Shown: positions 9,788 through 18,746 of the stretch, piece after piece
Layout of the letters: each line of letters opens with the position of its first letter
Position numbering within the stretch: position 1 is the first letter of the stretch
Source: Paludibacter sp.
GTDB lineage: Bacteria; Bacteroidota; Bacteroidia; Bacteroidales; Paludibacteraceae
Assembly (NCBI GenBank): GCA_028690665.1
Contig: JAQVAV010000004.1
Location: 124,001-188,000, forward strand
Direction: 5' to 3'
DNA length: 64,000 bases
Translations under genes and position numbers: made by a program
Notes under the pieces: generated by a model
Told to the model about the DNA's origin: nothing
What the model saw: the letters and a program-made list of their open reading frames with translations, nothing else
Database searches by the model: none

Positions 9788-10315
9788 TCAGCCAAGCTGT
9801 TTCAATATTTCCAAACCCTGCTCCCATGCTCCAAAACCAGATAAACCATTGATATGCCCGGCATCGCCTATGTTCACAAATTCACTTCCCCATTTGTCGG
9901 CATAAAACTTCGCCTTTTCTATACTGATCCATGGGTCATTGGTACTTGCTACCAGAGTTGAGCGGAAAGGCAACTTGTGAACGGGAGCTTCAGAAACTAT
10001 ATTTTCGTTCACGCGCCGGCGAATCAATTCATCATCCGGAGGAGCAACCAATAATGCGGCTTTCACACGACGATTATATCGTTTTACCCATTCAGCCACG
10101 GTAAGGCACCCCAGACTATGGGCCACCAAAACAACGGTATCAGGATCGTAACCTTCGATAGCTTTTTCTACATTAGCAACCCATTCATCCACATTAGGAC
10201 AATCCCAATCACGCTGTTGAACACGTTGAAAGTTTGGTTGAGTTTTTTCAATCCACGTTTGCCAATGATCTGGCCCGGAGCCTTGATAACCGGGAATTAT
10301 GAAATAATTGTTCAT
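9788..10315 (-). CDS. RBBP9/YdeN-family serine hydrolase
   Basis: A small alpha/beta-hydrolase of 175 aa. The N terminus FIIPGYQGSGPDHWQTW is characteristic of the family. The nucleophile serine lies in VAHSLGCLTVAEW near residue 65, and the C-terminal histidine is in DAGHINGLSGFG. The substrate is unknown; family members are described as esterases or as having no firm role. It sits between two sirohaem genes on the same strand, 30 bp from cobA and about 116 bp from the dehydrogenase. The sequence gives no evidence of a sulfur or tetrapyrrole function. Confidence 0.85.
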   Translation of the reverse strand: MNNYFIIPGYQGSGPDHWQTWIEKTQPNFQRVQQRDWDCPNVDEWVANVEKAIEGYDPDTVVLVAHSLGCLTVAEWVKRYNRRVKAALLVAPPDDELIRRRVNENIVSEAPVHKLPFRSTLVASTNDPWISIEKAKFYADKWGSEFVNIGDAGHINGLSGFGAWEQGLEILKQLG

Positions 10316-10431
10316 ATTGTTTGGGATTTATGTATTTTTTAGATCATACAAAAATCCGAATTTATTCAACTCCATTCAATCGCACTAACAGGGTAAATTT
10401 CATACCCGATTCGCGGTAGAATGCCGTACGG

Positions 10432-10974
10432 TTACAATTGTATCGTACCGCTCAGGACCAGCTCTCTGATCCGGTTTCGTACCTCGACTGATTTGTAAAC
10501 ATCCTGAGCATTCGAACCTACTGCGATAGTGACATTTTTTTCTTTATGAATAGCAGGCGAAACAAAATCGCAAAGAAGAGGAGCATCGCAAACACTCGTA
10601 AGTATTCCTAATTCTTCGGCATCTCTTTTGATTTTTGCGTTAAGTTCATGGTCTCCAGTACAAACATACACGAGAAAAAATCCGTGTAAATCAATTTTTT
10701 CGTACTGCTTTTGTATAAAAGTAAAAGGCAATTTCAAAATTTCATCCGTAAATTCCAGAGAAATAACCGTTACATTCTGCACAAAACGGGCCATGATACT
10801 TCCCTTGTGAGTAGCCACTTTGCCTCCACCGATCAAAAGAATCTTTTTATTGGTTACATTGATGGAAATAGGCAGAAATTGTAAGCTACCCTTGTCCCCT
10901 AAAGGGGAACTTATGTTAGTTTCCTGATTTATATTTTGTGATTTATCGCTCAGCTTTATCATTTCAATTACCAA
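10432..10974 (-). CDS. Precorrin-2 dehydrogenase / sirohydrochlorin ferrochelatase (CysG N-terminal or Met8 type)
   Basis: Oxidises precorrin-2 with NAD and, in this family, also inserts iron to give sirohaem. The Rossmann motif ILLIGGGKVATHKG follows a short lead-in and the length is 180 aa, corresponding to the first domain of CysG without the methylase. The N terminus is about 28 residues longer than usual. The extra stretch encodes SSPLGDKGS from a TCCCC-TAAA-GGGGA palindrome, so the true start is uncertain; a second Met lies four codons in. It lies downstream of cysI on the same strand and completes the cofactor supply for that enzyme. Confidence 0.88.
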   Translation of the reverse strand: MVIEMIKLSDKSQNINQETNISSPLGDKGSLQFLPISINVTNKKILLIGGGKVATHKGSIMARFVQNVTVISLEFTDEILKLPFTFIQKQYEKIDLHGFFLVYVCTGDHELNAKIKRDAEELGILTSVCDAPLLCDFVSPAIHKEKNVTIAVGSNAQDVYKSVEVRNRIRELVLSGTIQL

Positions 10975-11026
10975 TAGTTCAATACTAAAAATTTCTATTC
11001 CACTTTAGGAAACAGAGGTCTGTTTT

Positions 11027-12760
11027 TTACTCATGAAAATTTATGCCATGTGTAGTGGCTTTGATATAACCCTTACGAATTACAAAATCACCAAAATGTT
11101 CATTTTTCTGTCGGGTTTGAGCATAGTCTGCCAGCAATGGACGAAGCTCGTCAAGCAATTGCGCTTCGGTAAGCATTTCTTTATACAATTTATTAAGACG
11201 CTGCCCAGTAAAACCGGCGCCAAGGTAGAGATTATAAAGTCCGGGAGCACGTCCGACCATAGCAATCTCAGCCAGGAATGGGCGTCCGCAACCATTCGCA
11301 CAACCAGTCATTCGGATAGTAATTTCGTCTTGAAACAAACCGTTCTCTTTTAACGCTTCATCCACACGATCGATAAATGACGGCAAATAACGCTCTGCTT
11401 CAGCAAAAGCAAGCCCGCAATGCGGCAATGCGGCACAAGCTATAGAATTCCGGCGCAACGCCGAAATATCTTTAGCATCCAAAACATTGTGTTTTTTCAA
11501 AATAGCATCGATTAAAGGTTTATTCCTTTCTGAAACATTGGCAATTACAATATTTTGATTTCCGGTTAGAATGAATACACCATCATGGATTTCTGAAATT
11601 TCACGTAATGCAGCTTTTGCACCATATCCGCTTCTGTCTCCCACTTTTCCTCCTTCAATAAAAACGCCATAATGCCACAAACCATCTTCTCCTTGTGACC
11701 AACCATATTTATCTCCCAAAGTTTTAAAAGTAAACAGACGGGGCGACTCAAGTTTTACTCCTTTGGTACGGGCAATTTCGGCATGAAAGAATTCATGTCC
11801 CCAACGATCGATAGTGTACTTTAAGCGGGCATTTTTCCGTTCGGAACGGTTTCCGTGCTCTTTCTGAAACAGTATTACAGCTTCAGCAACGTCAAGCAGT
11901 TGCTCTTTTGGAAAATATCCCATAATATCAGCTACGCGCGGATATGTCGCCCTGTTTCCAAAAGTATAAGCCATCCCACCACCGACAGTCAAATTATAGC
12001 CTTTTAATTTACCATCTTCAACAATAGCAATAAAGCCCATATCATTCGAGAGAACATCCGTATCGTTACGTTCGGGAATGGCAAATGCAGTTTTAAATTT
12101 ACGTGGCAAGTAGGTTCTACCATAAATGGGTTCATCTTCTTTTTCACCTCCGGCAATCAATTCACCATTAAGAAAAATTTCATGATAAGCATTCGACTTA
12201 GGCGTAAAATGGTCAGAAACACGTTTAGCATCCTGAGCAACTTCAGCGTGAACGGCAGATTCGTAAGGATTGGCCGAACTCATGACATTTCTAGTCACAT
12301 CACCACAAGCAGCAATTGTATCGAGCAAAGTCTGATTGATTTGCTGCATGGTCGTTTTTAAATTTCTTTTCAGTACACCGTGAAACTGAAATGCCTGACG
12401 GGTAGTAAGTTTCAGAGTCTTATCGGCATATTTATCGGCAAGCGTATCTAAGACAATCCATTGCTGAGCAGTGGTAACTCCTCCCGGAACCCTCACCCGA
12501 ATCAAAAACGAATAAAGAGGTTCTAATTTTTGCTTTCTGCGCTCGTCGTCTAAATCCCGGTTTTGCTGTTGATAAGTTCCATGAAATTTAATTAATAGCT
12601 GATCATCTTCCGAAATAGATCCCGTAATCGGATTTTTCAAACTTTCGGAGATTGTTCCTCGAAGGAAATTGCTGCTTTCTTTCAACACTTCAAAAGAACT
12701 CAGCTTTCCTTCTCCGTTCCCGGCCAATGATTTATAATTTTTATCGTTTAAATTGCTCAT
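11027..12760 (-). CDS. cysI: Sulfite reductase, haemoprotein beta component
   Basis: Reduces sulfite to sulfide with six electrons at a coupled sirohaem-[4Fe-4S] centre. The cluster ligands appear as C-x5-C (Cys442 and Cys448, in CAALPHCG) and C-x3-C (Cys487 and Cys491, in CANGCGRP), closely matching the E. coli CysI layout. The 577-aa length matches the NADPH-dependent form (570 aa). Arginine-rich sirohaem-binding segments such as TTRQAFQFHG are present. It follows the flavoprotein gene cysJ by 27 bp, as expected for an alpha-beta enzyme. Confidence 0.96.
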   Translation of the reverse strand: MSNLNDKNYKSLAGNGEGKLSSFEVLKESSNFLRGTISESLKNPITGSISEDDQLLIKFHGTYQQQNRDLDDERRKQKLEPLYSFLIRVRVPGGVTTAQQWIVLDTLADKYADKTLKLTTRQAFQFHGVLKRNLKTTMQQINQTLLDTIAACGDVTRNVMSSANPYESAVHAEVAQDAKRVSDHFTPKSNAYHEIFLNGELIAGGEKEDEPIYGRTYLPRKFKTAFAIPERNDTDVLSNDMGFIAIVEDGKLKGYNLTVGGGMAYTFGNRATYPRVADIMGYFPKEQLLDVAEAVILFQKEHGNRSERKNARLKYTIDRWGHEFFHAEIARTKGVKLESPRLFTFKTLGDKYGWSQGEDGLWHYGVFIEGGKVGDRSGYGAKAALREISEIHDGVFILTGNQNIVIANVSERNKPLIDAILKKHNVLDAKDISALRRNSIACAALPHCGLAFAEAERYLPSFIDRVDEALKENGLFQDEITIRMTGCANGCGRPFLAEIAMVGRAPGLYNLYLGAGFTGQRLNKLYKEMLTEAQLLDELRPLLADYAQTRQKNEHFGDFVIRKGYIKATTHGINFHE

Positions 12761-12787
12761 CTCAACATCAAGTAAATGGTAAATTAA

Positions 12788-14593
12788 TTAGTAAACATCC
12801 AACTGCAAACGTTTTGATTTGGCGAGATTATCGACATATTCGCGTGCTTGCTCAGCATTGAGCTGCCCATATTTTTCAACAATTCGTAATAAAGTATCCT
12901 GTACGCCACGAGCCATGTTTCTCATATCTCCACAGATATAAAAATGGGCTCCTGATTCGATCCACTGAAAAACTTCTTGTCCGTTTTTCCAAAGCTTATC
13001 CTGCACATACACTTTTTGATCTGTATCACGCGAAAATGCGATATCCATTTTAGTTAACGCACCCGATTTTAAAAAGCTCTGCCATTCGGTTTGATACAAA
13101 AATTCCGTTTCAAAATATCTATTTCCAAAAAACAACCAGCTTTTACCTCTGTTTTCAGCAAACTCCCGATGTTGTACAAACGCCCGGTAAGGGGCAATTC
13201 CGGTTCCGGCTCCCACCATTATAATCGGAGTTGCATCATTTTTTGGCAAACGAAATTCTGGATTTGCCTCAATAAATACAGGTACAATATCATTTTCAAT
13301 ATTCAAATCCGACAAGTAATTTGAACATGTTCCTTTTTTATCACGTCCGGCGTGGTTGTACTGCACAACACCTACCGCCACATGAATTTCGCCGGGAAAT
13401 GCTTTTGGACTGGAAGCGATGGAATAAAGGCGGGGTTGCAAAGGTCTGAGAATACGAATCAACTTATTAGCATCTATTTCTGCCGGAAAATCAGTAAGCA
13501 AATCAACAATATCACGACCTTCAACATAATTTTTCAGCTTATCGGGATCATTGGCTATAGCCTGTAAAGCCTCGTTTGGATATGTTTCGAGATAGCGTTT
13601 GATAACATCGACCGTAATTTTGGACAATTCAAAACTGCGATATAATGCATCGTCGAGTTTTCGCTCTTTTTTATTGATTAACAGAGGTTCTCCGGCATCC
13701 AGACCTGTAATGGCCAGCACCTGATCAACAAGAACGGCATTGTTTACAGGAATTATTCCCAACGCATCACCCGGTTCATAATTCAGATATTCGTTATCTT
13801 CTGTGCTCAATTCCAAATGAATTGTCTGCCGATCGGAACCTTGTCCATGCAAACCGATTTTTTCGAGTACCGGAGCAAAAAAAGGATTACTTTTCGACAC
13901 CGGCTTTTTCTCACGTTTTTTAGTGGCACCGATAAATGTAAAAGTTGGTTTTGACACTGGTTGAGAAATTCCATTTCCAAAAGCCGGAATTGCATCATGC
14001 AACCATTTATCGGCAGTAGCGGTAAAATCAACATCACAAGTTGCTCTCTGAATCAAACGTTTGCCCCCCAATTTTTCGAACTGATTATCGAAATCAATAC
14101 CTGTTTTACAAAAATGAAAATAGGATGAATCACCTAAGGCCAGAACTGCATAATTCAGGCTTTCCAGTTTAGGAGCACGCTTGCCGTGAATAAATTCATA
14201 CAATTCTTTAGCCACAAAAGGAGGTTCGCCTTCACCATGAGTGGAAACGATCAGTAAAAGGTTTTTCTCTTTTTGCAGGTCGCGGGTTTTATATTCAAAC
14301 ATATTTTTCAAACTGACATTAAATCCCTTTTCAATAGCCATTTGTTCTGCCTTTCGGGCCAAACCTTCTCCATTTCCGGTGCGCGACCCATAAAGAATTG
14401 TCAACTCAGTTGAAATTTCATTCTCTGTTTTTTCTTTAGCAGTCTGGTCTATTATTTCAATTTTCTGACTTTGTTGTCCGAAACTTAAACCTGTAAAGTA
14501 TCCTGCTAACCACGTTATCTGTTGCTGGTTTAACGATACAGTCAGTTTATCCAGCAATTCCGACTGTTCTGGTGTAAGTATGTTATTTATCAT
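12788..14593 (-). CDS. cysJ: Sulfite reductase (NADPH), flavoprotein alpha component
   Basis: Passes electrons from NADPH through FAD and FMN to the CysI haemoprotein. Residues 60-205 are a flavodoxin-like FMN domain (LYGSRTGNGEG, STHGEGEPP). Residues 230-450 are the FAD domain, with RLYSIASSP and GTCSNYL. The C-terminal third binds NADPH (VGAGTGIAPYRAF, FFGNR, YICGDMRNMARGV). The length is 601 aa against 599 in E. coli. The gene is 27 bp upstream of cysI and 28 bp downstream of a small membrane-protein gene. Confidence 0.96.
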   Translation of the reverse strand: MINNILTPEQSELLDKLTVSLNQQQITWLAGYFTGLSFGQQSQKIEIIDQTAKEKTENEISTELTILYGSRTGNGEGLARKAEQMAIEKGFNVSLKNMFEYKTRDLQKEKNLLLIVSTHGEGEPPFVAKELYEFIHGKRAPKLESLNYAVLALGDSSYFHFCKTGIDFDNQFEKLGGKRLIQRATCDVDFTATADKWLHDAIPAFGNGISQPVSKPTFTFIGATKKREKKPVSKSNPFFAPVLEKIGLHGQGSDRQTIHLELSTEDNEYLNYEPGDALGIIPVNNAVLVDQVLAITGLDAGEPLLINKKERKLDDALYRSFELSKITVDVIKRYLETYPNEALQAIANDPDKLKNYVEGRDIVDLLTDFPAEIDANKLIRILRPLQPRLYSIASSPKAFPGEIHVAVGVVQYNHAGRDKKGTCSNYLSDLNIENDIVPVFIEANPEFRLPKNDATPIIMVGAGTGIAPYRAFVQHREFAENRGKSWLFFGNRYFETEFLYQTEWQSFLKSGALTKMDIAFSRDTDQKVYVQDKLWKNGQEVFQWIESGAHFYICGDMRNMARGVQDTLLRIVEKYGQLNAEQAREYVDNLAKSKRLQLDVY

Positions 14594-14621
14594 ATTATTC
14601 TGTAAATAGAAATCAATAAAA

Positions 14622-14852
14622 TCAGATTTGGTAATCTTCCGGATTTTCTTTTATCTTTCCGAATTTAATTTTATTCCACACTCGTTCGTGTAAATAAAAA
14701 ATACCAATCTTAACTATAAAATCAACACTCATAATAGAGAGTGCAAATTCGAATTTTCCGGTTACAATCAAAGAAATAAAAAATGTTGCGACAGTACCGG
14801 TAATACGATATGATATGGATTTTACAAGACTGCGATAGTTTTTTTCTCTCAT
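14622..14852 (-). CDS. DUF2061 small membrane protein
   Basis: A 76-aa protein with the DUF2061 pattern: a basic start (REKNYRSLVKSISYRITGT), two hydrophobic segments around residues 17-36 and 40-56, and HERVWNKIKFG near the end. The function is unknown. In this window it is embedded between cysJ and cysH with gaps of 28 and 6 bp, so it is certainly co-transcribed with sulfate assimilation. That position suggests a role tied to sulfur metabolism or the membrane state, but this is inference from context only. Confidence 0.85.
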   Translation of the reverse strand: MREKNYRSLVKSISYRITGTVATFFISLIVTGKFEFALSIMSVDFIVKIGIFYLHERVWNKIKFGKIKENPEDYQI

Positions 14853-14858
14853 ACAATT

Positions 14859-15554
14859 TTATCTCTTATGTAATCCACACTCCTTTTGTTCGGGATTTTC
14901 CCACCACCAGCGTCCGCTCCGGATATCTTCTCCCGGCTTAATTGCACGGGTACAAGGCTGGCAGCCAATACTCGGGAAACCCTGATCGTGCAATATGTTA
15001 TACGGAACAGAATTCGCTCTGATGTACTCCCAGACCTGTTGTTCTGTAAAATTAATCAACGGATTGAGTTTGATAAGTCCGTTGGCTTCGTCCCATTCAA
15101 CAAGTTGAATATTATTACGTGTTACTGACTGTTCGCGACGCAAACCACAAATCCAAACTTTCAGTCCATTGAATGCCCGTTTCAGAGGTTCAATTTTTCT
15201 GACATAACAACAAGCTTTACGCTGTTCAATACTGTTGTAAAACAAGTTTATACCGTCTCTCGAAACTAATTTCTCCAACTCGCGATAATCGGGAAACATT
15301 ACTTCGAGTTGAATTCCATAACGCATATTCGTTTTATCAATTAAACTATATGTTTCCGGGAAAAGCCGGCCGGTATCAAGTGTAAAAATCCGTGTTGACG
15401 GATCTATTTTCTGAATAATATCAGTAAGAGCCTGATCTTCAACGCCCAAACTCGACGACAAAGCAATCTGACCTTTGTATTCACGGATGAAATACCTTAA
15501 CACTTCCTCCGGAGATTTATGCTGGAAAAAATCGTTTAATTCTTCAATACTCAT
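14859..15554 (-). CDS. cysH: Assimilatory adenylyl-sulfate (APS) reductase, iron-sulfur type
   Basis: Reduces activated sulfate to sulfite using thioredoxin-like donors. The 231-aa protein has the paired cysteines Cys115-Cys116 (KACCYVRKIEPL) and the pair Cys198/Cys201 (IGCQPCTR) that together bind a [4Fe-4S] cluster, plus the catalytic Cys226 in ECGLH at the C terminus. These cluster cysteines mark enzymes that use APS directly; PAPS reductases of the E. coli type lack them. This agrees with the absence of an APS kinase gene (cysC) in the operon. It lies 14 bp downstream of cysN. Confidence 0.94.
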   Translation of the reverse strand: MSIEELNDFFQHKSPEEVLRYFIREYKGQIALSSSLGVEDQALTDIIQKIDPSTRIFTLDTGRLFPETYSLIDKTNMRYGIQLEVMFPDYRELEKLVSRDGINLFYNSIEQRKACCYVRKIEPLKRAFNGLKVWICGLRREQSVTRNNIQLVEWDEANGLIKLNPLINFTEQQVWEYIRANSVPYNILHDQGFPSIGCQPCTRAIKPGEDIRSGRWWWENPEQKECGLHKR

Positions 15555-15568
15555 TTGAATTTCGTTTT

Positions 15569-16879
15569 TTATATATTAAACGACATATCTTCAATATCGG
15601 CCACAATCATACCTGCACCAACGGTTTCGAAAGTGTATTCGTCGATGATAACCAAGCTTCCCGTCACGCTGTTTTGACTGTATGAATCATATTTCAGAGG
15701 TTTCATTGTTTTCATCGAAACATGTGCTATATCATTCATTTTTATAGTTTTATCATCCTTAATATTTTCAAGAGTATTAATATTTACTTTGTAATGAACC
15801 TCTTTGATAATTCCGCGGATTTCATCAGTACCATGCCGGATAATATATTTTCCTCCCACATTCAGAGGTCGATGATTGAGCCAACAAATCAACGCCGATA
15901 TATTGGCATTCACCATAGGCTGAGTTTCGGTTGTTTTTACCAGCAAATCACCCCGACTGATATCGATATTGTCAGCTAAACGAATGGTAACTGATTGTGG
16001 AGTAAAAGCTTCTGATAAAGACTTTTGTCCCTCATCGATAGCAACAATACGCGATTTTGTTTTTGAAGGCAAAACCGTAATTGCATCCCCCACCCTGAGT
16101 ACGCCACCGGAAATTCGTCCCGCATAACCCCGGTAATCATGAAATTCATCACTATACGGACGAATAACATATTGAACAGAAAATCGGGCAGGAAGTTCAT
16201 TTTCATTTTTTCGAACCGGAAGACTTTCCAACAATTCCAACAATGTCGGACCGTTATACCAAGGCATATTCTTAGATTTTTCAACCACATTATCACCATC
16301 TAAAGCCGACATCGGGACAAAAATTATATTTTTCAGATTTAGTTTTTTGTCAATTTTATTATATTCTTCTTTGATTTTATTAAACACAGCTTCCGAATAA
16401 TCTACCAAATCCATTTTATTAATAGCCACTATCACGTACGGAATCTGTAATAATGACGCTACATACGAGTGACGTTTACTTTGCTCAATAATTCCATTGC
16501 GTGCATCGATCAAAATGATAGCGACATCGGCATTAGATGCACCGGTCACCATATTTCGTGTATATTCGATATGCCCCGGAGTGTCGGCAATAATGAACTT
16601 GCGTTTTGGTGTTGCAAAATATCTATAAGCGACATCAATCGTAATGCCTTGCTCCCTTTCTGCTCTCAACCCATCGGTTAACAGAGCCAAGTTAACTTCA
16701 TCACTTCCGGAGAGTCGTTTACTTGCCTCTTTTACAGCTTGTAATTGATCTTCAAAAATCGATTTACTATCGTACAAAAGACGACCAATCAAAGTGCTTT
16801 TACCATCGTCAACGCTTCCGGCTGTACTGAAGCGTAGAAGTTCCATATCTAAATATCCTTGAGTTTTCGGTTCAGACAT
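15569..16879 (-). CDS. cysN: Sulfate adenylyltransferase, GTPase subunit 1
   Basis: The GTPase partner of CysD, it uses GTP hydrolysis to drive formation of APS from ATP and sulfate. G motifs are clear: GSVDDGKSTLIGRLLYD (P loop), ADTPGHIEYTRNM, and NKMDLVDY. C-terminal beta-barrel domains follow from about residue 230. At 436 aa it carries no C-terminal APS-kinase fusion as seen in CysNC proteins. It lies 45 bp after cysD on the same strand. Confidence 0.96.
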   Translation of the reverse strand: MSEPKTQGYLDMELLRFSTAGSVDDGKSTLIGRLLYDSKSIFEDQLQAVKEASKRLSGSDEVNLALLTDGLRAEREQGITIDVAYRYFATPKRKFIIADTPGHIEYTRNMVTGASNADVAIILIDARNGIIEQSKRHSYVASLLQIPYVIVAINKMDLVDYSEAVFNKIKEEYNKIDKKLNLKNIIFVPMSALDGDNVVEKSKNMPWYNGPTLLELLESLPVRKNENELPARFSVQYVIRPYSDEFHDYRGYAGRISGGVLRVGDAITVLPSKTKSRIVAIDEGQKSLSEAFTPQSVTIRLADNIDISRGDLLVKTTETQPMVNANISALICWLNHRPLNVGGKYIIRHGTDEIRGIIKEVHYKVNINTLENIKDDKTIKMNDIAHVSMKTMKPLKYDSYSQNSVTGSLVIIDEYTFETVGAGMIVADIEDMSFNI

Positions 16880-16924
16880 ATTTTAAAATTTCAATAAATG
16901 TGTGTATGAATGAATTTTTATGAA

Positions 16925-17830
16925 TTAGAAATAACCCTCTTTTTTTCTATCTTCCATAGCAGCTTCCGAACGTTTATCATCAGCTCTACCACCACGTTCG
17001 GTAATTCGTGAACTGGCAATTTCTTCGATAATATCTTCCAAAGAATCTGCTGTTGATAGAGTTAATCCGGTGCAAGTAATATCTCCGATTGTCCGGCATC
17101 GTACCCGACGAATCTCAATTTTTTCAGTTTCACGACGAGATATGGCTGGCAAAGCAGCATAAATAATTCCATCCCGTTCAAACACTTCACGTTCATGCGT
17201 ATAATAAAGCGACGGCAATGGAATATTTTCCTGTAAAATATACTGCCAAACATCCATTTCGGTCCAGTTACTTATGGGGAAAACACGAAAATGTTCCCCC
17301 ATTTGCTTCTTTCCGTTAAACAGATTCCAAAGTTCAGGACGTTGATTTTTGGGATTCCACTGCCCGAATTCATCCCTGTGAGAAAAAAAACGCTCTTTTG
17401 CGCGGGCTTTTTCTTCGTCACGACGTGCACCACCAAGAGCTGCATCAAACTTATATTTTTCGAGCGTATCCAATAACGTAACGGTCTGAAGTTTATTCCG
17501 GCTGGCATTGAACCCTTTTTCTTCCACAGCCCTTCCTTGCGCGATAGAATCTTCAACTGATCCAACAATAAGTTTTGCACCAAGTTTTTGTATCAATTTA
17601 TCGCGGTATGTAATTGTCTCTTCGAAATTATGCCCGGTATCAATATGTACAAATGGAAAAGGGATTGCTGCCGGATAAAAAGCCTTATAAGCCAGATAAG
17701 CCATTACAATCGAATCTTTTCCACCAGAGAAAAGCAGTGCCGGACGCTCAAACTGCGCAGCGACTTCTCGTAGGACGTAAATTGATTCTGATTCTAATTC
17801 TTTTAAATGGGTGAGTTTGCTGTTACTCAT
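16925..17830 (-). CDS. cysD: Sulfate adenylyltransferase, subunit 2
   Basis: The nucleotidyl-transfer subunit of ATP sulfurylase, making APS. It belongs to the PP-loop ATPase family: SGGKDSIVMAYLAYK near residue 35, then GGARRDEEKARAKERFFS near residue 137. At 301 aa it is essentially the E. coli length. It is the first gene of the cys transcript. Upstream lie an unusual pair of direct repeats and a -7-like element (separate entries), so regulation of the whole operon is expected at this point. Confidence 0.97.
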   Translation of the reverse strand: MSNSKLTHLKELESESIYVLREVAAQFERPALLFSGGKDSIVMAYLAYKAFYPAAIPFPFVHIDTGHNFEETITYRDKLIQKLGAKLIVGSVEDSIAQGRAVEEKGFNASRNKLQTVTLLDTLEKYKFDAALGGARRDEEKARAKERFFSHRDEFGQWNPKNQRPELWNLFNGKKQMGEHFRVFPISNWTEMDVWQYILQENIPLPSLYYTHEREVFERDGIIYAALPAISRRETEKIEIRRVRCRTIGDITCTGLTLSTADSLEDIIEEIASSRITERGGRADDKRSEAAMEDRKKEGYF

Positions 17831-17836
17831 AAAATG

Positions 17837-17866
17837 GTAGTTTTGATTATTTTGTTACAAAACTAC
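17837..17866 (-). promoter_or_regulatory. Putative cys promoter -7 element within a 9-bp perfect inverted repeat
   Basis: On the minus strand TAGTTTTG at 17865-17858 fits the Bacteroidota TAnnTTTG -7 consensus. It forms one arm of a perfect palindrome, GTAGTTTTG-N12-CAAAACTAC, ending 7 bp before the cysD start. No TTTG lies 18 nt upstream, so the -33 element looks weak. The palindrome could be a repressor site over the start of transcription or a hairpin at the 5' end of the mRNA; the sequence does not distinguish these. Confidence 0.5.
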
Positions 17867-17886
17867 TTTCATTTACATGGCTTCAC

Positions 17887-17928
17887 TATACCAAGCGAAA
17901 GGGATATTTATACCATAATAAAGGGATA
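17887..17928 (-). promoter_or_regulatory. Tandem direct-repeat operator upstream of the cys operon
   Basis: Two copies of TATACCA-N4-AAAGGGATA lie exactly 22 bp apart (17887-17906 and 17909-17928). They are identical in all 16 specified positions and differ only in the N4. Each copy is itself an imperfect dyad, TATACC-N8-GGGATA. They sit 57-98 bp before cysD, immediately upstream of where the -33 element should be, and two helical turns apart on the same DNA face. This is the geometry of an activator binding site. The regulator is not recognisable here. Confidence 0.65.
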
Positions 17929-18178
17929 AAAAAAGTTATCCAAGCAGATTGAAATTTACATATTATACTGATTAAAAGTCATATAAGCTAATACAAACAG
18001 TTTTACAACGAAGCATAAAGAAATTCCCAATATAGTATTTTTATTTAAAAAGTAACTTTTTGCCCCAATTAGTTATCCACGTTTAAACAATATTGAATTA
18101 ATCACCTTAGATATAATCGTAAAAATCGCCTAACATTGATTCTATGCATCAATCACTATAAATCATATAGAAACATAA

Positions 18179-18208
18179 AATCCTGTAAAATAGATAATTT
18201 ACAGGATT
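18179..18208 (-). terminator. Rho-independent terminator of tmRNA
   Basis: A perfect 11-bp stem (AATCCTGTAAA and TTTACAGGATT) with an 8-nt loop lies 25 bp beyond the tmRNA 3' end. A short T-rich stretch follows on the minus strand. Between it and the cys promoter (about 17930-18178) the DNA is AT-rich and I see no gene or further structure. Confidence 0.7.
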
Positions 18209-18232
18209 TTATTTATTTCTAATTGTCTTTCG

Positions 18233-18627
18233 TGGAGCTGGAGGGAGTCGAACCCTCGTCCAAACAAGGAAACTATATGCTTTCTACATGCTTATCTTCG
18301 CCTTAATTTTCGTGTGCAGGCAAGACCGAAGCCACCAACCCGCGCCTTATCCTTTTTATTTTCATTCCAGCATCAAGGCTTGCCGGAACTATCCCCGATT
18401 TAGCTGCATCTCCTGATCATCGGCCTCGGAGCGACGGCCTTTGGGAAATGTCTCGTCCAGTCACCTTGTGTCCGGATTAAGCTCGATCTACTATGATTCG
18501 ATTAAGCAGCAAGAGCGTAATTAGTTTCGCCAGTTATAATTTTGAGAACCGTGATTTACGAGCCGTTTTCCCCCCGCTCGGCATGCTTACATATCCTTTC
18601 TACCTGCTGTCAAAACCAAACAGCCCC
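18233..18627 (-). ncRNA. ssrA: Transfer-messenger RNA (tmRNA)
   Basis: tmRNA rescues stalled ribosomes and tags the nascent peptide for degradation. The 5' end GGGGCTG pairs with the 3' CAGCTCC, and the T arm reads GGTTCGACTCCC. On the minus strand at 18541-18512 the tag frame reads GETNYALAA then stop, a Bacteroidota-type tag. The length of about 395 nt fits a one-piece molecule. CCA is not encoded. A possible -7 element, TATTTTTG, lies at 18651-18644, without a clear TTTG -33 partner. Confidence 0.96.
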
Positions 18628-18746
18628 TTTTTTATGTAGCCGACAAAAATACATCAAATTTCATACCTGACCTAATATTACGACACTTTTATAAATGAAG
18701 CAATTACTTTATTATCTTTGTCTTCATAATTTTATATAAATAATTT

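Noticed and set aside
15569-16879. CysNC fusion with APS kinase
   Set aside because: The protein ends after the GTPase and barrel domains at 436 aa, leaving no room for a kinase, and CysH is of the APS type.
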